Below, piece by piece: positions 41,734 to 50,213 of a DNA stretch of 64,000 nucleotides; position 1 is the first letter of the stretch, and each line of letters starts with the position of its first letter. This DNA comes from an uncultured Ruminococcus sp. (GTDB taxonomy: Bacteria; Bacillota; Clostridia; Oscillospirales; Acutalibacteraceae). The notes under the pieces were generated by a model that saw only the letters and a program-made list of their open reading frames with translations, made no database searches and was not told the DNA's origin. Both the position numbers and the translations under genes were made by a program. Location of the stretch: assembly GCA_902802795.1 (NCBI GenBank), contig CADCNI010000006.1, forward strand, positions 1 to 64,000, read 5' to 3'.

Positions 41734-42582
41734 TCATGCAAAAATATCCGCGAAAAGCTCCAGTCCCGACGCTTTCATAAAAACGCGGAAAAGCCGCAGC
41801 GACCACACCGGCGCAATACGGTAAGCAGCCGACATAAAATGCGCGTCCGGGCCTAGCACGATTTGGGAGCGACGCACATTGGCACACCGCAAAATCACCC
41901 GCGCTGCCTTATCGGCGGGCATGCTCGCCAGATGCACCAGCGGACTGACCGCTCGGCTTTGCCCCTTCATGATATCGGTGCGGATAAAACCGGGACAAAC
42001 CGTCGGAATGTACACCTTCCCCCGGTATTCCTCCCGCATGGCTTCCGACAGCGCTTTGACCGCCGCCTTTCCCGCTGAATAAACCGACGTACCCACTAAC
42101 GGACAAAGGGCGTCCGCGCTGGCAATGTTGATGATCGCCGTTCCCTGCTTATTTTTAAACAACGGCAGAAATGCCCTGCACCCGTAGAGAACGGATTGCA
42201 GATTAGTATCCATGCCTTTTTCGATTTCTTCATCGGTGTAATCCCCGAATTGAGAAAATCGCGGCAAAATCCCCGCGTTGTTAATCAGCACATCCGTATC
42301 AAATCCGTCCGCCGCCAAAGATCTCCAGTCTTCCCGCTTTGTCACGTCTGCCACACGAAAACGGAAACTGTCGGCGGCATCTCCCAGTAATTCCGCCGTT
42401 TCCCGTAAGCGCTGTTCATTGCGCCCCACACCCAGCACACAGCAGCGGTATTTCTTTATCAAACAAAGTGTCAGTTCCCTGCCGAGTCCCCCCGACGCTC
42501 CTGTGACAATCACATTTTTATCATACAGAGTAAACTTCTTCCTGTTTCTCAATCTCTCACCCAATTTCACATAACCGTTCAT
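41734..42582 (-). CDS. Short-chain dehydrogenase/reductase
   Basis: A classical SDR with the NAD(P)-binding TGASGGLGRE motif (about residues 26-35), the NNAG motif (about 100-103) and the active-site SVYSAGKAA (Tyr-x3-Lys). A C-terminal helical region follows. ATG at 42582 gives 282 residues; GTG at 42615 is possible but neither start has a strong ribosome site. The substrate is not evident; carbonyl or sterol-type reductions are typical of this class. Confidence 0.88.
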   Translation of the reverse strand: MNGYVKLGERLRNRKKFTLYDKNVIVTGASGGLGRELTLCLIKKYRCCVLGVGRNEQRLRETAELLGDAADSFRFRVADVTKREDWRSLAADGFDTDVLINNAGILPRFSQFGDYTDEEIEKGMDTNLQSVLYGCRAFLPLFKNKQGTAIINIASADALCPLVGTSVYSAGKAAVKALSEAMREEYRGKVYIPTVCPGFIRTDIMKGQSRAVSPLVHLASMPADKAARVILRCANVRRSQIVLGPDAHFMSAAYRIAPVWSLRLFRVFMKASGLELFADIFA

Positions 42583-42648
42583 TTTTTCATCGGAATTGAT
42601 TATGCCCCGAAACACCCCCAGATATTTCGTTAAAATTCCAACTTTTTA

Positions 42649-42677
42649 TTGACATTTTATTATATCAATTGTATAAT
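42649..42677 (+). promoter_or_regulatory. Consensus promoter of the amylase gene
   Basis: TTGACA, 17 bp, TATAAT, 43 bp upstream of ATG 42721. Confidence 0.8.
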
Positions 42678-42720
42678 TATGTTAAATAAAAATGAATATT
42701 CTAGTGAAAGGTATGACGAA

Positions 42721-44538
42721 ATGTTGAAAAAATTGTTATCTGCACTCTTGTCATTGAGCATCTTTGCCTCGCTGCTCGTCTCATGCAGCCAGCAAACGCC
42801 CACCGCAACAAAAACCTACGACGACAATTACCGGAATTTCTATGAAATCTATGTCCGCTCATTCAGCGATACCAATGGCGACGGTATTGGAGACTTGCAG
42901 GGCGTGATCTCCAAAATCGACTACCTCAAAGCGCCCGACGGTCAGGACGACTCACAGGCGCTTGGCATCGACGCGGTGTGGCTCATGCCGATTTTCACAT
43001 CACCCTCGGAACATAAATACGACGTCACCAATTATTACGAAATAGACCCTACCTACGGCACGATGGATGACTTTGATGAACTGCTGCAAAAATTCCATCA
43101 GCGCGGCATTCATCTCATCCTCGACCTTGTACTCAACCACACATCCAACGAGCATCCGTGGTTCACACAGGCGGTGGCCGACCTCAATAAAGGCGTGGAC
43201 AGCCAATATGTCCATTATTACAACTTCACTACTGAACCGCCTATAGACGCGGAAGGAAATGTTGTCAAAGGCTACCATCCTGTCCCGGACAACGAGGAAG
43301 GATATTATTATGAGGGTCGCTTTGTTGACTCCATGCCTGACCTGAATCTCGACAATCCCGACGTCCTGCGCGAGATTAAGGATATCATGAAATTCTGGCT
43401 CGACAAAGGAGTAGATGGATTCCGTCTGGATGCGGTCAAATACTATTTCAGTGAATCCCAGGAAAAGAGCATTGATTTCCTCAAAACGATTGTCGATTAC
43501 GGCAAATCTGTCAATCCGGATTGTTATTTTGTGGGCGAAGTGTGGGACGGCCCCTACGTGATTACCCAATTCTACAAGAGCGGCATCGACAGTGTCTTTA
43601 ATTTTGATTGCAGCTACGCAGGGCCTTATCTGGGTCTCTACTATAATATTTCCAACGGCAACGGCGTTAAGCTGGCCAAACATCTGGAAGAATTCAACAC
43701 TGATATACGAAACCAAAATCTTAACGCCATTGACGCGCCGTTCCTTTCCAACCATGACACGCCGAGAAGCGGTACTTACTTCACCGGTTCTGCCGACCGT
43801 AAGCTTGCCGCCAGTCTCTATATGATGCTGCCCGGTAACAGCTTCATCTACTACGGCGAAGAAATCGGAATGATGGAGGGCTGGAACAATGACAGCGAAA
43901 AACGCCTCCCCATCAAGTGGTCATCAGAAGAAAGCGGAAGCAATATTATTCGTCCCAAGGGCGCGGATTATATTGCCCCGCCGAAGTATGGCGTTTACGA
44001 CCAGCTCAAAAGCCCCGACTCTTTGGTCTGCCACTATCAGAAGCTCATTCGCCTCAAGAAGAAAAATCCTGAGATTCAGCGCGCACAGGTTGTCTCTGCC
44101 TGTGATGTTCAAAACCGTAACGTCGCCGCCTACACCTGTGCTTATGATGATTCCGCCGTTATGGTGCTGCAAAATCTCACATCCACTGTCAAAAATGTGG
44201 ATTTAAAAGCCGCAGGTTACAGCAGCGCCTACAGCCAAGTGAGCGGATTTGTCATCGCGGACGATTATGTAGAATACGAGGCATTCAAGGCCTACATGAA
44301 GGAATACGAATACGAAGTACCCGAGATCAAAGCCAACGCTTGCCCGGTTTGTTACGTCGACGGTAAGCTGATTATGCCGCCCAGATCCACGATTGTTCTC
44401 AGAAATACCGACAAAGTTAATTCCACCTTTATCACTACTACCACCACTACAATGCCTTTCGTTACGCCCTCTGATGTTAGTGCTTCCGACAAGGTTCAGG
44501 AAACGACAGACACAACAGACGCAGCGACAGCCGAATAG
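42721..44538 (+). CDS. Secreted GH13 alpha-amylase family lipoprotein
   Basis: A 605-residue GH13 enzyme for alpha-glucans or oligosaccharides. The signal peptide ends in a lipobox (LLVSC), so it is anchored to the outer face of the membrane. Motifs: FYEIYVRSFSDTNGDGIGD at the start of the barrel, DLVLNHTS, GFRLDAV with nucleophile Asp237, VGEVWD with acid/base Glu273, and SNHDT with Asp346. A C-terminal beta domain and a Thr/Ser-rich tail follow. ATG at 42721 is 9 bp after AAAGG. Promoter and terminator flank it, so it is monocistronic. Exact linkage specificity is not clear. Confidence 0.94.
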   Translation: MLKKLLSALLSLSIFASLLVSCSQQTPTATKTYDDNYRNFYEIYVRSFSDTNGDGIGDLQGVISKIDYLKAPDGQDDSQALGIDAVWLMPIFTSPSEHKYDVTNYYEIDPTYGTMDDFDELLQKFHQRGIHLILDLVLNHTSNEHPWFTQAVADLNKGVDSQYVHYYNFTTEPPIDAEGNVVKGYHPVPDNEEGYYYEGRFVDSMPDLNLDNPDVLREIKDIMKFWLDKGVDGFRLDAVKYYFSESQEKSIDFLKTIVDYGKSVNPDCYFVGEVWDGPYVITQFYKSGIDSVFNFDCSYAGPYLGLYYNISNGNGVKLAKHLEEFNTDIRNQNLNAIDAPFLSNHDTPRSGTYFTGSADRKLAASLYMMLPGNSFIYYGEEIGMMEGWNNDSEKRLPIKWSSEESGSNIIRPKGADYIAPPKYGVYDQLKSPDSLVCHYQKLIRLKKKNPEIQRAQVVSACDVQNRNVAAYTCAYDDSAVMVLQNLTSTVKNVDLKAAGYSSAYSQVSGFVIADDYVEYEAFKAYMKEYEYEVPEIKANACPVCYVDGKLIMPPRSTIVLRNTDKVNSTFITTTTTTMPFVTPSDVSASDKVQETTDTTDAATAE

Positions 44539-44562
44539 TTTCTCTGTTTCGTCAATTGGGCG

Positions 44563-44612
44563 AGCCCCTTAAAGTCCGATCACACAGTCGGCTTTCAGGG
44601 GCTTTGTTTTTT
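44563..44612 (+). terminator. Terminator of the amylase gene
   Basis: AGCCCC...AAAGTCCGA pairs with TCGGCTTTC...GGGGCT, followed by TTGTTTTTT. Confidence 0.85.
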
Positions 44613-44681
44613 CGCCAGTCCGTCAAGTGAGGCTGCAATTGTATTTATTGCTATCTTGTCAATAACAGCATTTCAGAAAAC

Positions 44682-44954
44682 TCAGCGAAGAATCTGTTCT
44701 CTTCTGCTGCCCTGTCTGTTCGCGCCCTGTTTTTCTTCCACGGCATTTTTATTATCTATGTAAATAAAAGCCGCTATGACAGCAAAAATGAGAAACAGCC
44801 CTACTCCCACATTGACATGCTCACAGATGGGTTCAAGCAAATCACCGGACCATTTGAAGCCCAGAATCACCGCTCCGCTCAGTACCGCTACCTGAAACAG
44901 ATACCACACGATTTCCTTTGTACCGGTAAGCAAGACCTGAATGGTTTTCTTCAT
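44682..44954 (-). CDS. Small two-helix membrane protein
   Basis: The 90-residue protein has two hydrophobic helices (about residues 13-33 and 50-66) and a basic, Gln/Arg-rich C-terminus. No family recognised. ATG at 44954 follows GGAAAGGCGG. A promoter candidate at 45104-45132 gives it a leader of about 145 bases containing two hairpins and a palindrome. Confidence 0.75.
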   Translation of the reverse strand: MKKTIQVLLTGTKEIVWYLFQVAVLSGAVILGFKWSGDLLEPICEHVNVGVGLFLIFAVIAAFIYIDNKNAVEEKQGANRQGSRREQILR

Positions 44955-44977
44955 AATAATTACCGCCTTTCCATTTT

Positions 44978-44996
44978 CTCGTTTCTCAGAAACGAG
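44978..44996. promoter_or_regulatory. 19-bp palindrome in the leader of the small membrane protein
   Basis: CTCGTTTCT-C-AGAAACGAG. It may be an operator for the divergently located LexA-like repressor or an RNA hairpin near the ribosome site. Confidence 0.45.
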
Positions 44997-45103
44997 ATTA
45001 AGATTGTAAAAAAAAATAATTGTTCCCGTGGATAAATTGCAATTTACAAGGATGTCAGCCAGTGCGACCTTTCTTCGGTCGCATTTATGCTAACCATGTA
45101 TTT

Positions 45104-45132
45104 AATATATCACAGCTATTTCCATTTGTCAA
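45104..45132 (-). promoter_or_regulatory. Promoter for the small membrane protein gene
   Basis: On the minus strand TTGACA, 17 bp, TATATT. The roughly 145-base leader contains TGCGACC/GGTCGCA at 45063-45083 and the palindrome at 44978-44996. I see no known riboswitch in it. Confidence 0.6.
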
Positions 45133-45181
45133 GTATTTTTTCGCGTATTTGAGATTTATAATTTTTTAACAATTTTTAGGG

Positions 45182-45245
45182 TTGCATTTTCGCGAAAAGT
45201 ATGATAGAATAAACTCACAATACGATTTATAAAGAAACTTCGTAT
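45182..45245 (+). promoter_or_regulatory. Promoter and inverted repeat of the LexA-like repressor gene
   Basis: TTGCAT (45182-45187), 17 bp, TAGAAT (45205-45210). Downstream, ATACGA (45220-45225) and TCGTAT (45240-45245) form an inverted repeat with 14-bp spacing, suitable for an autoregulating Cro/CI-type dimer. Confidence 0.55.
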
Positions 45246-45274
45246 AAAAATATAAAAAGAAAGCCGGTATCACT

Positions 45275-45865
45275 ATGAATGTCAACGAAAAGATTAAGCA
45301 GCGCCGTATTCAGCTAGGACTCAATGTGAAGGATATTGCAGACGAACTGGGCATCTCCCGCGCCACCCTCTATCGCTATGAAAGCCATGAAATTGAAAAG
45401 CTCCCCATTTCCATCATTGAGCCGCTGGCGGAAATTCTCAGAATCTCCCCCATCGAACTGATGGGCTGGGACGAAGTTTCCGGCAATCAGAACATGATTC
45501 CGCTGGTAGGCAGCATCGCCTGCGGTGTGCCCATTCTGGCGGAAGAAAACGTGGAGGACTATGTGGCAGCGCCGATCGGCTGCAATGCCAATTTCGCTCT
45601 GCGATGCAAAGGAGACAGCATGATTAACGCTCGTATTTGCGACGGCGACATTGTTTTCATCCACTCGCAACCCGACTGTGAAAACGGTGAAATCGCGGCG
45701 GTACTGATCGGGGATGAAGCCACCCTCAAACGCGTTTACAAGCACCCCGGCGCCATCACGCTCATGCCTGAAAACAGTCTCTATCCCCCGCTTGTTTACC
45801 GCCGCGATGAACTCAACGCCATCAAGATTCTCGGCAAAGCAGTAGGCTTTGTCAGCTATTTTTAA
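45275..45865 (+). CDS. LexA/CI-like self-cleaving repressor (XRE + S24 peptidase)
   Basis: The 196-residue protein joins an N-terminal Cro/CI helix-turn-helix (about residues 5-60, with DIADELGISRATLYRYE) to a C-terminal S24 peptidase. The likely autocleavage bond is in SIACGVP (Cys83-Gly84). Ser115 in KGDSM and Lys152 in TLKRVY form the catalytic dyad. Such proteins lose repression when RecA filaments trigger cleavage. ATG at 45275 has GAAAGCCGG upstream, a moderate site. It stands alone, with no phage genes nearby, so it may be a host regulator rather than a prophage remnant. Inverted repeats in both flanking leaders are candidate operators. Confidence 0.92.
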   Translation: MNVNEKIKQRRIQLGLNVKDIADELGISRATLYRYESHEIEKLPISIIEPLAEILRISPIELMGWDEVSGNQNMIPLVGSIACGVPILAEENVEDYVAAPIGCNANFALRCKGDSMINARICDGDIVFIHSQPDCENGEIAAVLIGDEATLKRVYKHPGAITLMPENSLYPPLVYRRDELNAIKILGKAVGFVSYF

Positions 45866-45908
45866 TACTAGATCTCAATCATAAGTAGACATTTAGTATA
45901 AAAGTAAG

Positions 45909-45960
45909 ACTCCACAGGAAAGCTTTCATTTCCAAGAAAGCATTTCCTGTGGAGTTTTTT
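45909..45960. terminator. Long bidirectional terminator hairpin
   Basis: ACTCCACAGGAAA-GCTTTC pairs with GAAAGC-A-TTTCCTGTGGAGT (about 19 bp, one bulge), then six Ts. It ends the LexA-like gene on plus and the small minus-strand gene on the other side. Confidence 0.88.
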
Positions 45961-46222
45961 ACTCTATGTTCACTAAGTCAAATTGAAGCGCATTGTCCGC
46001 GGGAAAATATTTCCCATTTTCCTGGGCATATTGTCGGCCGCAAATCTCACAGCGGACAAGTGGCAGTATCAACTCTTCCCCCTGTTTTCCAAGAAACCGG
46101 ATGCCCCTGTGCGTTGACTGCCAATTACCTGAACGGCAGCATAGCGGCAGTCGTTCTCGTCTGAACGCGTTCCGGTGCAATGTGTAGCCGTTCTCCTGAA
46201 AAAATTCATTCAGACTGCTCAT
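45959..46222 (-). CDS. Small hypothetical protein with a CxxC pair
   Basis: An 87-residue protein. ATG at 46222 is 9 bp after AGGA and overlaps the upstream gene by 17 bp. The C-terminal part contains RCEICGRQYAQENGKYF, a CxxC that could be half of a zinc site; other Cys residues occur at LPLCCRS. No family recognised. It probably belongs to an operon with the membrane protein at 46206-46703 and the GH2 gene. Confidence 0.55.
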   Translation of the reverse strand: MSSLNEFFQENGYTLHRNAFRRERLPLCCRSGNWQSTHRGIRFLGKQGEELILPLVRCEICGRQYAQENGKYFPADNALQFDLVNIE

Positions 46223-46703
46223 ACGCATTCATCCTGTCTTTAAGTTCCAGATAAACGGCATACAAATCGGTATTTTCAAATTCTGACACGCCTTGTACCA
46301 GTTCCTGCGAAAAAATCCGGTAAGAACGGTAAGGTAGTCTGATAACCAGGATATACCCGCTGCCCACGGCGTCATTGGTCAGCGTATCACGCGTGTAATA
46401 CAGATTTTTCACGTCCTTGCAGTCAAAGATCACGCTGCGTCCGTCAAAACAAAGCCGCACCCTGCCGCTGTCGCTGAATTGCGCGGTGCCATCCTCCCCG
46501 GCTGTCTTGTTTTTCTTTGATATATACACCACGCCGCAGGTCAGAAACAAAACGGGAATGGCCACCGTCACCAGTAAATTGTCACCATAGGCTCGCGCGA
46601 TCGCGGAAGATACCATCCATCCCGCCAGAAAAAGGAGGATGCAGATCACGATTCCCATGATTTCGCTGTCCTTGTTTTTACATTGAAAGGAGATGGTTTT
46701 CAA
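46206..46703 (-). CDS. Membrane protein with two helices, unknown role
   Basis: About 165 residues with two adjacent hydrophobic helices (about residues 17-37 and 43-63), then a beta-rich cytoplasmic domain of about 100 residues ending in a helix (DLYAVYLELKDRMNAYEQSE). TTG at 46703 has AAGGAAGGCGG upstream; ATG at 46727, which overlaps the GH2 stop codon, is the alternative. The pattern resembles PH-like membrane-proximal domains, but I cannot assign it. Confidence 0.65.
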   Translation of the reverse strand: MKTISFQCKNKDSEIMGIVICILLFLAGWMVSSAIARAYGDNLLVTVAIPVLFLTCGVVYISKKNKTAGEDGTAQFSDSGRVRLCFDGRSVIFDCKDVKNLYYTRDTLTNDAVGSGYILVIRLPYRSYRIFSQELVQGVSEFENTDLYAVYLELKDRMNAYEQSE

Positions 46704-46726
46704 ACTCGCACCGCCTTCCTTTCTCA

Positions 46727-49153
46727 TTATTCTTCGGTCTGTTCCTCGGTTCTGGAGATATTCAGCTCTTTGGATGACTTGCGGATGACGCTCAGCGGAA
46801 TATTAAATTCTCCCATACTTTGAGTGACCACCTTGATATTGGCTTGCTTGCGGCCGCCCATGGTGCGTACATAAAACGCCGCCGCACCGCCCACAAAAGG
46901 CAACACCGAGGCTCCCATAACTTCCAGCGCACCGTCACAGGTGATCGTCAGACAATCGTTGAAATGATGAATGCGGTTGTCATTGGAATCCACCGCTGCC
47001 ACTTCTATGCGAGCGACGTCATAGGTATCCCCATGAATCAGCTTGCTGCTGCTGACATTGACCTTAAATTTCGTTTTGATAACGGGTTCTTTCACCACGG
47101 TAACAGCCACTCTGCCGCTGATAATTCCCTCAAAACGGAAAGAGGTTTTGGCGCTTCTCGCCACTGCATACCGCTCATAAAGGCGCACCACTTCTTCTTC
47201 CGAGACCTTGTTGTTCGGTTTTGAGCTAAAAAGCGAAATAAAACTATCCTTCACACTTGTTCCGGACGCAGAAGAAACGTCGTTGCTCATCTCGCCGATG
47301 ATACGGCGGATATCCTGTTCCTTTTTCGCGTCAAAACCCTCTTGCGCAACCATTTTACCGCCAATCAGATCATTAATCAAAATGGGCGGATGAGGCATAT
47401 GCGGATATTTGGCGCGATCAGGGAAAAACTCCGCAATCAACTCATTATTTTTATACAGCTTTACACTGTCGCAATTGGTAAAGGCATATACATGTCCGAT
47501 CATGCCGAATTTGTGCTCACCAGCCATCATAGCAGAAGATATCTCAAGCACCGGCTTAGCGGAAGTCTGGCTCAGGTAGACCGACGCCGCCAGCTTGGGA
47601 ATGCGGTTGCTATCGCAGATTCCGTAGGGACAAATACCGTCGTTGCCGCCAAAGCTGACATGTGCGTTATAATCGCTCAGACACCAGCCGAAAGCGCCGA
47701 TGACTTCATTGCCCGCATAAGCGGCGTCGATCATGCGTGCGTGACTGAGTGCCTGTTCGAGCAGATCTTTTTCACTGCCGTCTATCCGTGCGGGATAAAG
47801 ATATCCGGTGTGTTCGGTAATCATCATAGGAGATTTGCTGAGGGTCATTTCCGCTATATCATAATTGAAACTTTCAGTGAGGCTGTGCTTTTCGTAGTCG
47901 TTAAAACCATAGACCTCTTCCAGCAGTTCGCTTCCTTTGAAGTTTCTCACACCGTACATAGGTCGGGAAGGATCCAGACTTCTGACAGTGTCGCAAATTT
48001 TCTTATTGGCAGCAGGATGCTCTTTCGTGTCATCCGTACGCGTGCCCCACATCACGATGCTGGGATCGTTGCGGTGTTCTCTCACCGTCTCGCTGACGTT
48101 CTCCACCAACGCATTCAGCCATTCTCCGTCTTTCGTATATCGGTAGCCCGGCATATCCCAGATCACCATGAGTCCGATCTCATTGCAGCGCTCGACAAAG
48201 GCTTTGCTCTGGGGATAACGGGCGGTTCTCACGGCATTGCACCCCAGCGATTTGATGAGATCCGCGTCGCCTCGCTGCGCCGAAGCAGGCATCGCAAAGC
48301 CTTGACCGGCGTAATTCTGCATGCGGTTGACGCCCAGCAGCTTAATGCGCCTGCCGTTGAGATAAAAGCCCTGTGCATCCACTCTCACCTGCCGGAAACC
48401 AATGGTATATTCCAGCTCGTCGCCTCCCGAAAGCGTCACCTTAAAAGTGTACAACTTGGGATTTTCGGGCGTCCAGGGGGTAACCTCGGCCGAAACCGTC
48501 CATGAAACGTGATAATTGGCCTGCTCCGCTTTATACTGGCAAGAACCGAGCCGTTTGCTGCCATCATAAAGCGAAAACGCCAGCTTGCGCTCTCCCTCGC
48601 CGCCGATCTCGCCTGTTATGTCCAGCTTCCATCCCTTTTCGGTCAGCATAGGATGGATAAAAGTATCCTTGATGTAAAGCGGGGGAACGCCTTCCAGCCA
48701 CACTTCACGGTAAATGCCACCGAAACCGAGGTAATCCAGCGGCGCACCGTAGGGCGGCGTATCGGGACGCTCAGAAGAATCGACAATAACGGTGAGCTTA
48801 TTTTCGCTGTCGCACAGCAGTTCAGTGATATCATAGCTGAATCCCGTAAATCCACCCTTGTGCGCAAACGCGGCCTTGTCGTTAACAAATACTGCCGCAC
48901 AGCTCATTACACCGTCAAAATGAAGGAGAATCCGCTTACCCTCCATCTCGTCCGGCACCACAAACAGCTTGGTGTACTGGACGATCTTGCTGTCATCCTC
49001 ACCGCTGAAATAATTCAGTTTGCCACTGCCGCCGTTGTGGGGAATATCCACAGGTCGGACGGTGAAATCAAAATTCTCATTTTTGCTTTTATTCGGGGAA
49101 TAATCCGGGGTGAATCTCCATCCGTAATTCAAGCTTGTCCTGAATCTTAACAT
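46727..49153 (-). CDS. GH2-family glycoside hydrolase, acid/base motif altered
   Basis: The 808-residue protein has the GH2 layout: jelly-roll (about 1-165), Ig-like sandwich (about 170-270), TIM barrel (about 280-560) and C-terminal Ig-like domains. The barrel opens with LLGVNRMQNYAGQGFA and has NAVRTARYPQS. The nucleophile is Glu447 in MITEHTGY. The usual RINES/NE acid/base motif is replaced by MWGTRTDD near residue 370, with no Glu at the expected place. No signal peptide, so intracellular. ATG at 49153 follows GGGAGG. It may have lost activity, use another residue, or bind sugar. Natural substrate unknown. Confidence 0.88.
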   Translation of the reverse strand: MLRFRTSLNYGWRFTPDYSPNKSKNENFDFTVRPVDIPHNGGSGKLNYFSGEDDSKIVQYTKLFVVPDEMEGKRILLHFDGVMSCAAVFVNDKAAFAHKGGFTGFSYDITELLCDSENKLTVIVDSSERPDTPPYGAPLDYLGFGGIYREVWLEGVPPLYIKDTFIHPMLTEKGWKLDITGEIGGEGERKLAFSLYDGSKRLGSCQYKAEQANYHVSWTVSAEVTPWTPENPKLYTFKVTLSGGDELEYTIGFRQVRVDAQGFYLNGRRIKLLGVNRMQNYAGQGFAMPASAQRGDADLIKSLGCNAVRTARYPQSKAFVERCNEIGLMVIWDMPGYRYTKDGEWLNALVENVSETVREHRNDPSIVMWGTRTDDTKEHPAANKKICDTVRSLDPSRPMYGVRNFKGSELLEEVYGFNDYEKHSLTESFNYDIAEMTLSKSPMMITEHTGYLYPARIDGSEKDLLEQALSHARMIDAAYAGNEVIGAFGWCLSDYNAHVSFGGNDGICPYGICDSNRIPKLAASVYLSQTSAKPVLEISSAMMAGEHKFGMIGHVYAFTNCDSVKLYKNNELIAEFFPDRAKYPHMPHPPILINDLIGGKMVAQEGFDAKKEQDIRRIIGEMSNDVSSASGTSVKDSFISLFSSKPNNKVSEEEVVRLYERYAVARSAKTSFRFEGIISGRVAVTVVKEPVIKTKFKVNVSSSKLIHGDTYDVARIEVAAVDSNDNRIHHFNDCLTITCDGALEVMGASVLPFVGGAAAFYVRTMGGRKQANIKVVTQSMGEFNIPLSVIRKSSKELNISRTEEQTEE

Positions 49154-49225
49154 AATATCCTCCCAAAAAACGCCGAGAAATACGCCTGTGGGCAAGCGTA
49201 CCAAACGGCGTTTGCAAACCTTAGA

Positions 49226-49897
49226 TTATTTGACGCAGTACAGCGCCATGTACGCTTCCATTCTCGCCTTCATCTCGTCGTCGATAAAAACCTTGCCGTC
49301 TACAGGATTGTTGTGAAGAATCTCAATGATTTCCTTCACTGTGACAATGGGATAAGTCACAATACCGAATTCCTCATAGACCTCCTGAATGGCGGTCTTT
49401 TCGCCCTTGCCTTTTTCCATACGATCCACCGAAATTACCATACCGGCGATTTCGATATCGGCAGCGGATTTCAAAATCGGCAGCGTCTCGCGAATGGCGG
49501 TACCTGCGGTAATGACGTCCTCCACGATCAGCACGCGGTCTCCATCCTGCAACTTGTAGCCTACCATCGCGCCGCCCTCACCGTGATCCTTCACTTCTTT
49601 GCGGTTGAAGCAGTAATTGATATCGCGGTCAAAGAGCTGGGACATCGAAATGCCGGCGGCCACGGCCAACGGAATACCTTTGTAAGCGGGGCCGAACAAC
49701 GCGTCGATTTTCCCTTCCACATGTTCCTGGATATTGCGGGCATAATATTCGCCCAGCTTGGCCGCCTGCGCACCGGTTTTGTAATTACCGGTGTTGACAA
49801 AATACGGGGTCTTGCGTCCACTCTTAGTGGTGAAGTCGCCAAACAGCAGTACGCCGGAACGAACCATAAATTTAACAAAGTCCTCTTTATATGACAT
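49226..49897 (-). CDS. pyrE: Orotate phosphoribosyltransferase
   Basis: PyrE joins orotate with PRPP to make OMP in pyrimidine synthesis. The 223-residue protein has the PRPP loop LIVEDVITAGTAIRET (about residues 123-138) and the FNRKEVKDHGEGG flexible loop with its catalytic Lys/His. ATG at 49897 follows GGAGG. No other pyr genes adjoin it. Confidence 0.95.
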   Translation of the reverse strand: MSYKEDFVKFMVRSGVLLFGDFTTKSGRKTPYFVNTGNYKTGAQAAKLGEYYARNIQEHVEGKIDALFGPAYKGIPLAVAAGISMSQLFDRDINYCFNRKEVKDHGEGGAMVGYKLQDGDRVLIVEDVITAGTAIRETLPILKSAADIEIAGMVISVDRMEKGKGEKTAIQEVYEEFGIVTYPIVTVKEIIEILHNNPVDGKVFIDDEMKARMEAYMALYCVK

Positions 49898-49981
49898 AGT
49901 GCAAAAAACCTCCGGTCAGAAATCTATTTTTATCTATTATATCATTAATGCCCCGCTATTGCAAGCAGTATTTGCAAAAAG

Positions 49982-50013
49982 AAAATGCCGACCCCAAAAA
50001 AGATCGGCATTTT
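49982..50013. terminator. Bidirectional terminator hairpin
   Basis: AAAATGCCGA and TCGGCATTTT enclose a 12-base loop. It lies upstream of pyrE and downstream of nothing on plus; it would stop minus-strand read-through from 50.2 kb toward pyrE. Confidence 0.75.
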
Positions 50014-50075
50014 CCAGTGATTGATCGGATTGTTTTATCGGGTTTTATACTAATTGTCTACTTCCAATTGGCAAT

Positions 50076-50205
50076 TATAGCAATCCAAATAATCAGGGAG
50101 ACAAAAGGAGGCGATGATGGTGAGTGCAGGGCAAGGCGGAGGACGACGGTGGGCTGGCGCCCACCTAGGACCGAACTTGTCTTTTTGTTTGTTTGGATTG
50201 CTATA
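50076..50205 (+). mobile_element. TATAGCAATCC element, copy A (130 bp)
   Basis: Both ends are TATAGCAATCCAAA inverted repeats. The interior holds AAAGGAGG, start codons ATGATGGTG, and the hairpin GGTGGGC-TGGC-GCCCACC (50148-50165). A 30-codon frame from 50114 ends at the TAG of the right terminal repeat. Relative to copies B and D it lacks the GCAACGCAGCCATG block. It lies between pyrE and the DUF4956 gene. The TA at each end fits Tc1/mariner-IS630-type insertion, but no transposase is in the window. Confidence 0.85.
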
Positions 50206-50213
50206 GTATTATG

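Noticed and set aside
45275..45865. Prophage repressor region
   Set aside because: No integrase, excisionase or structural genes around it, and flanking genes are metabolic.
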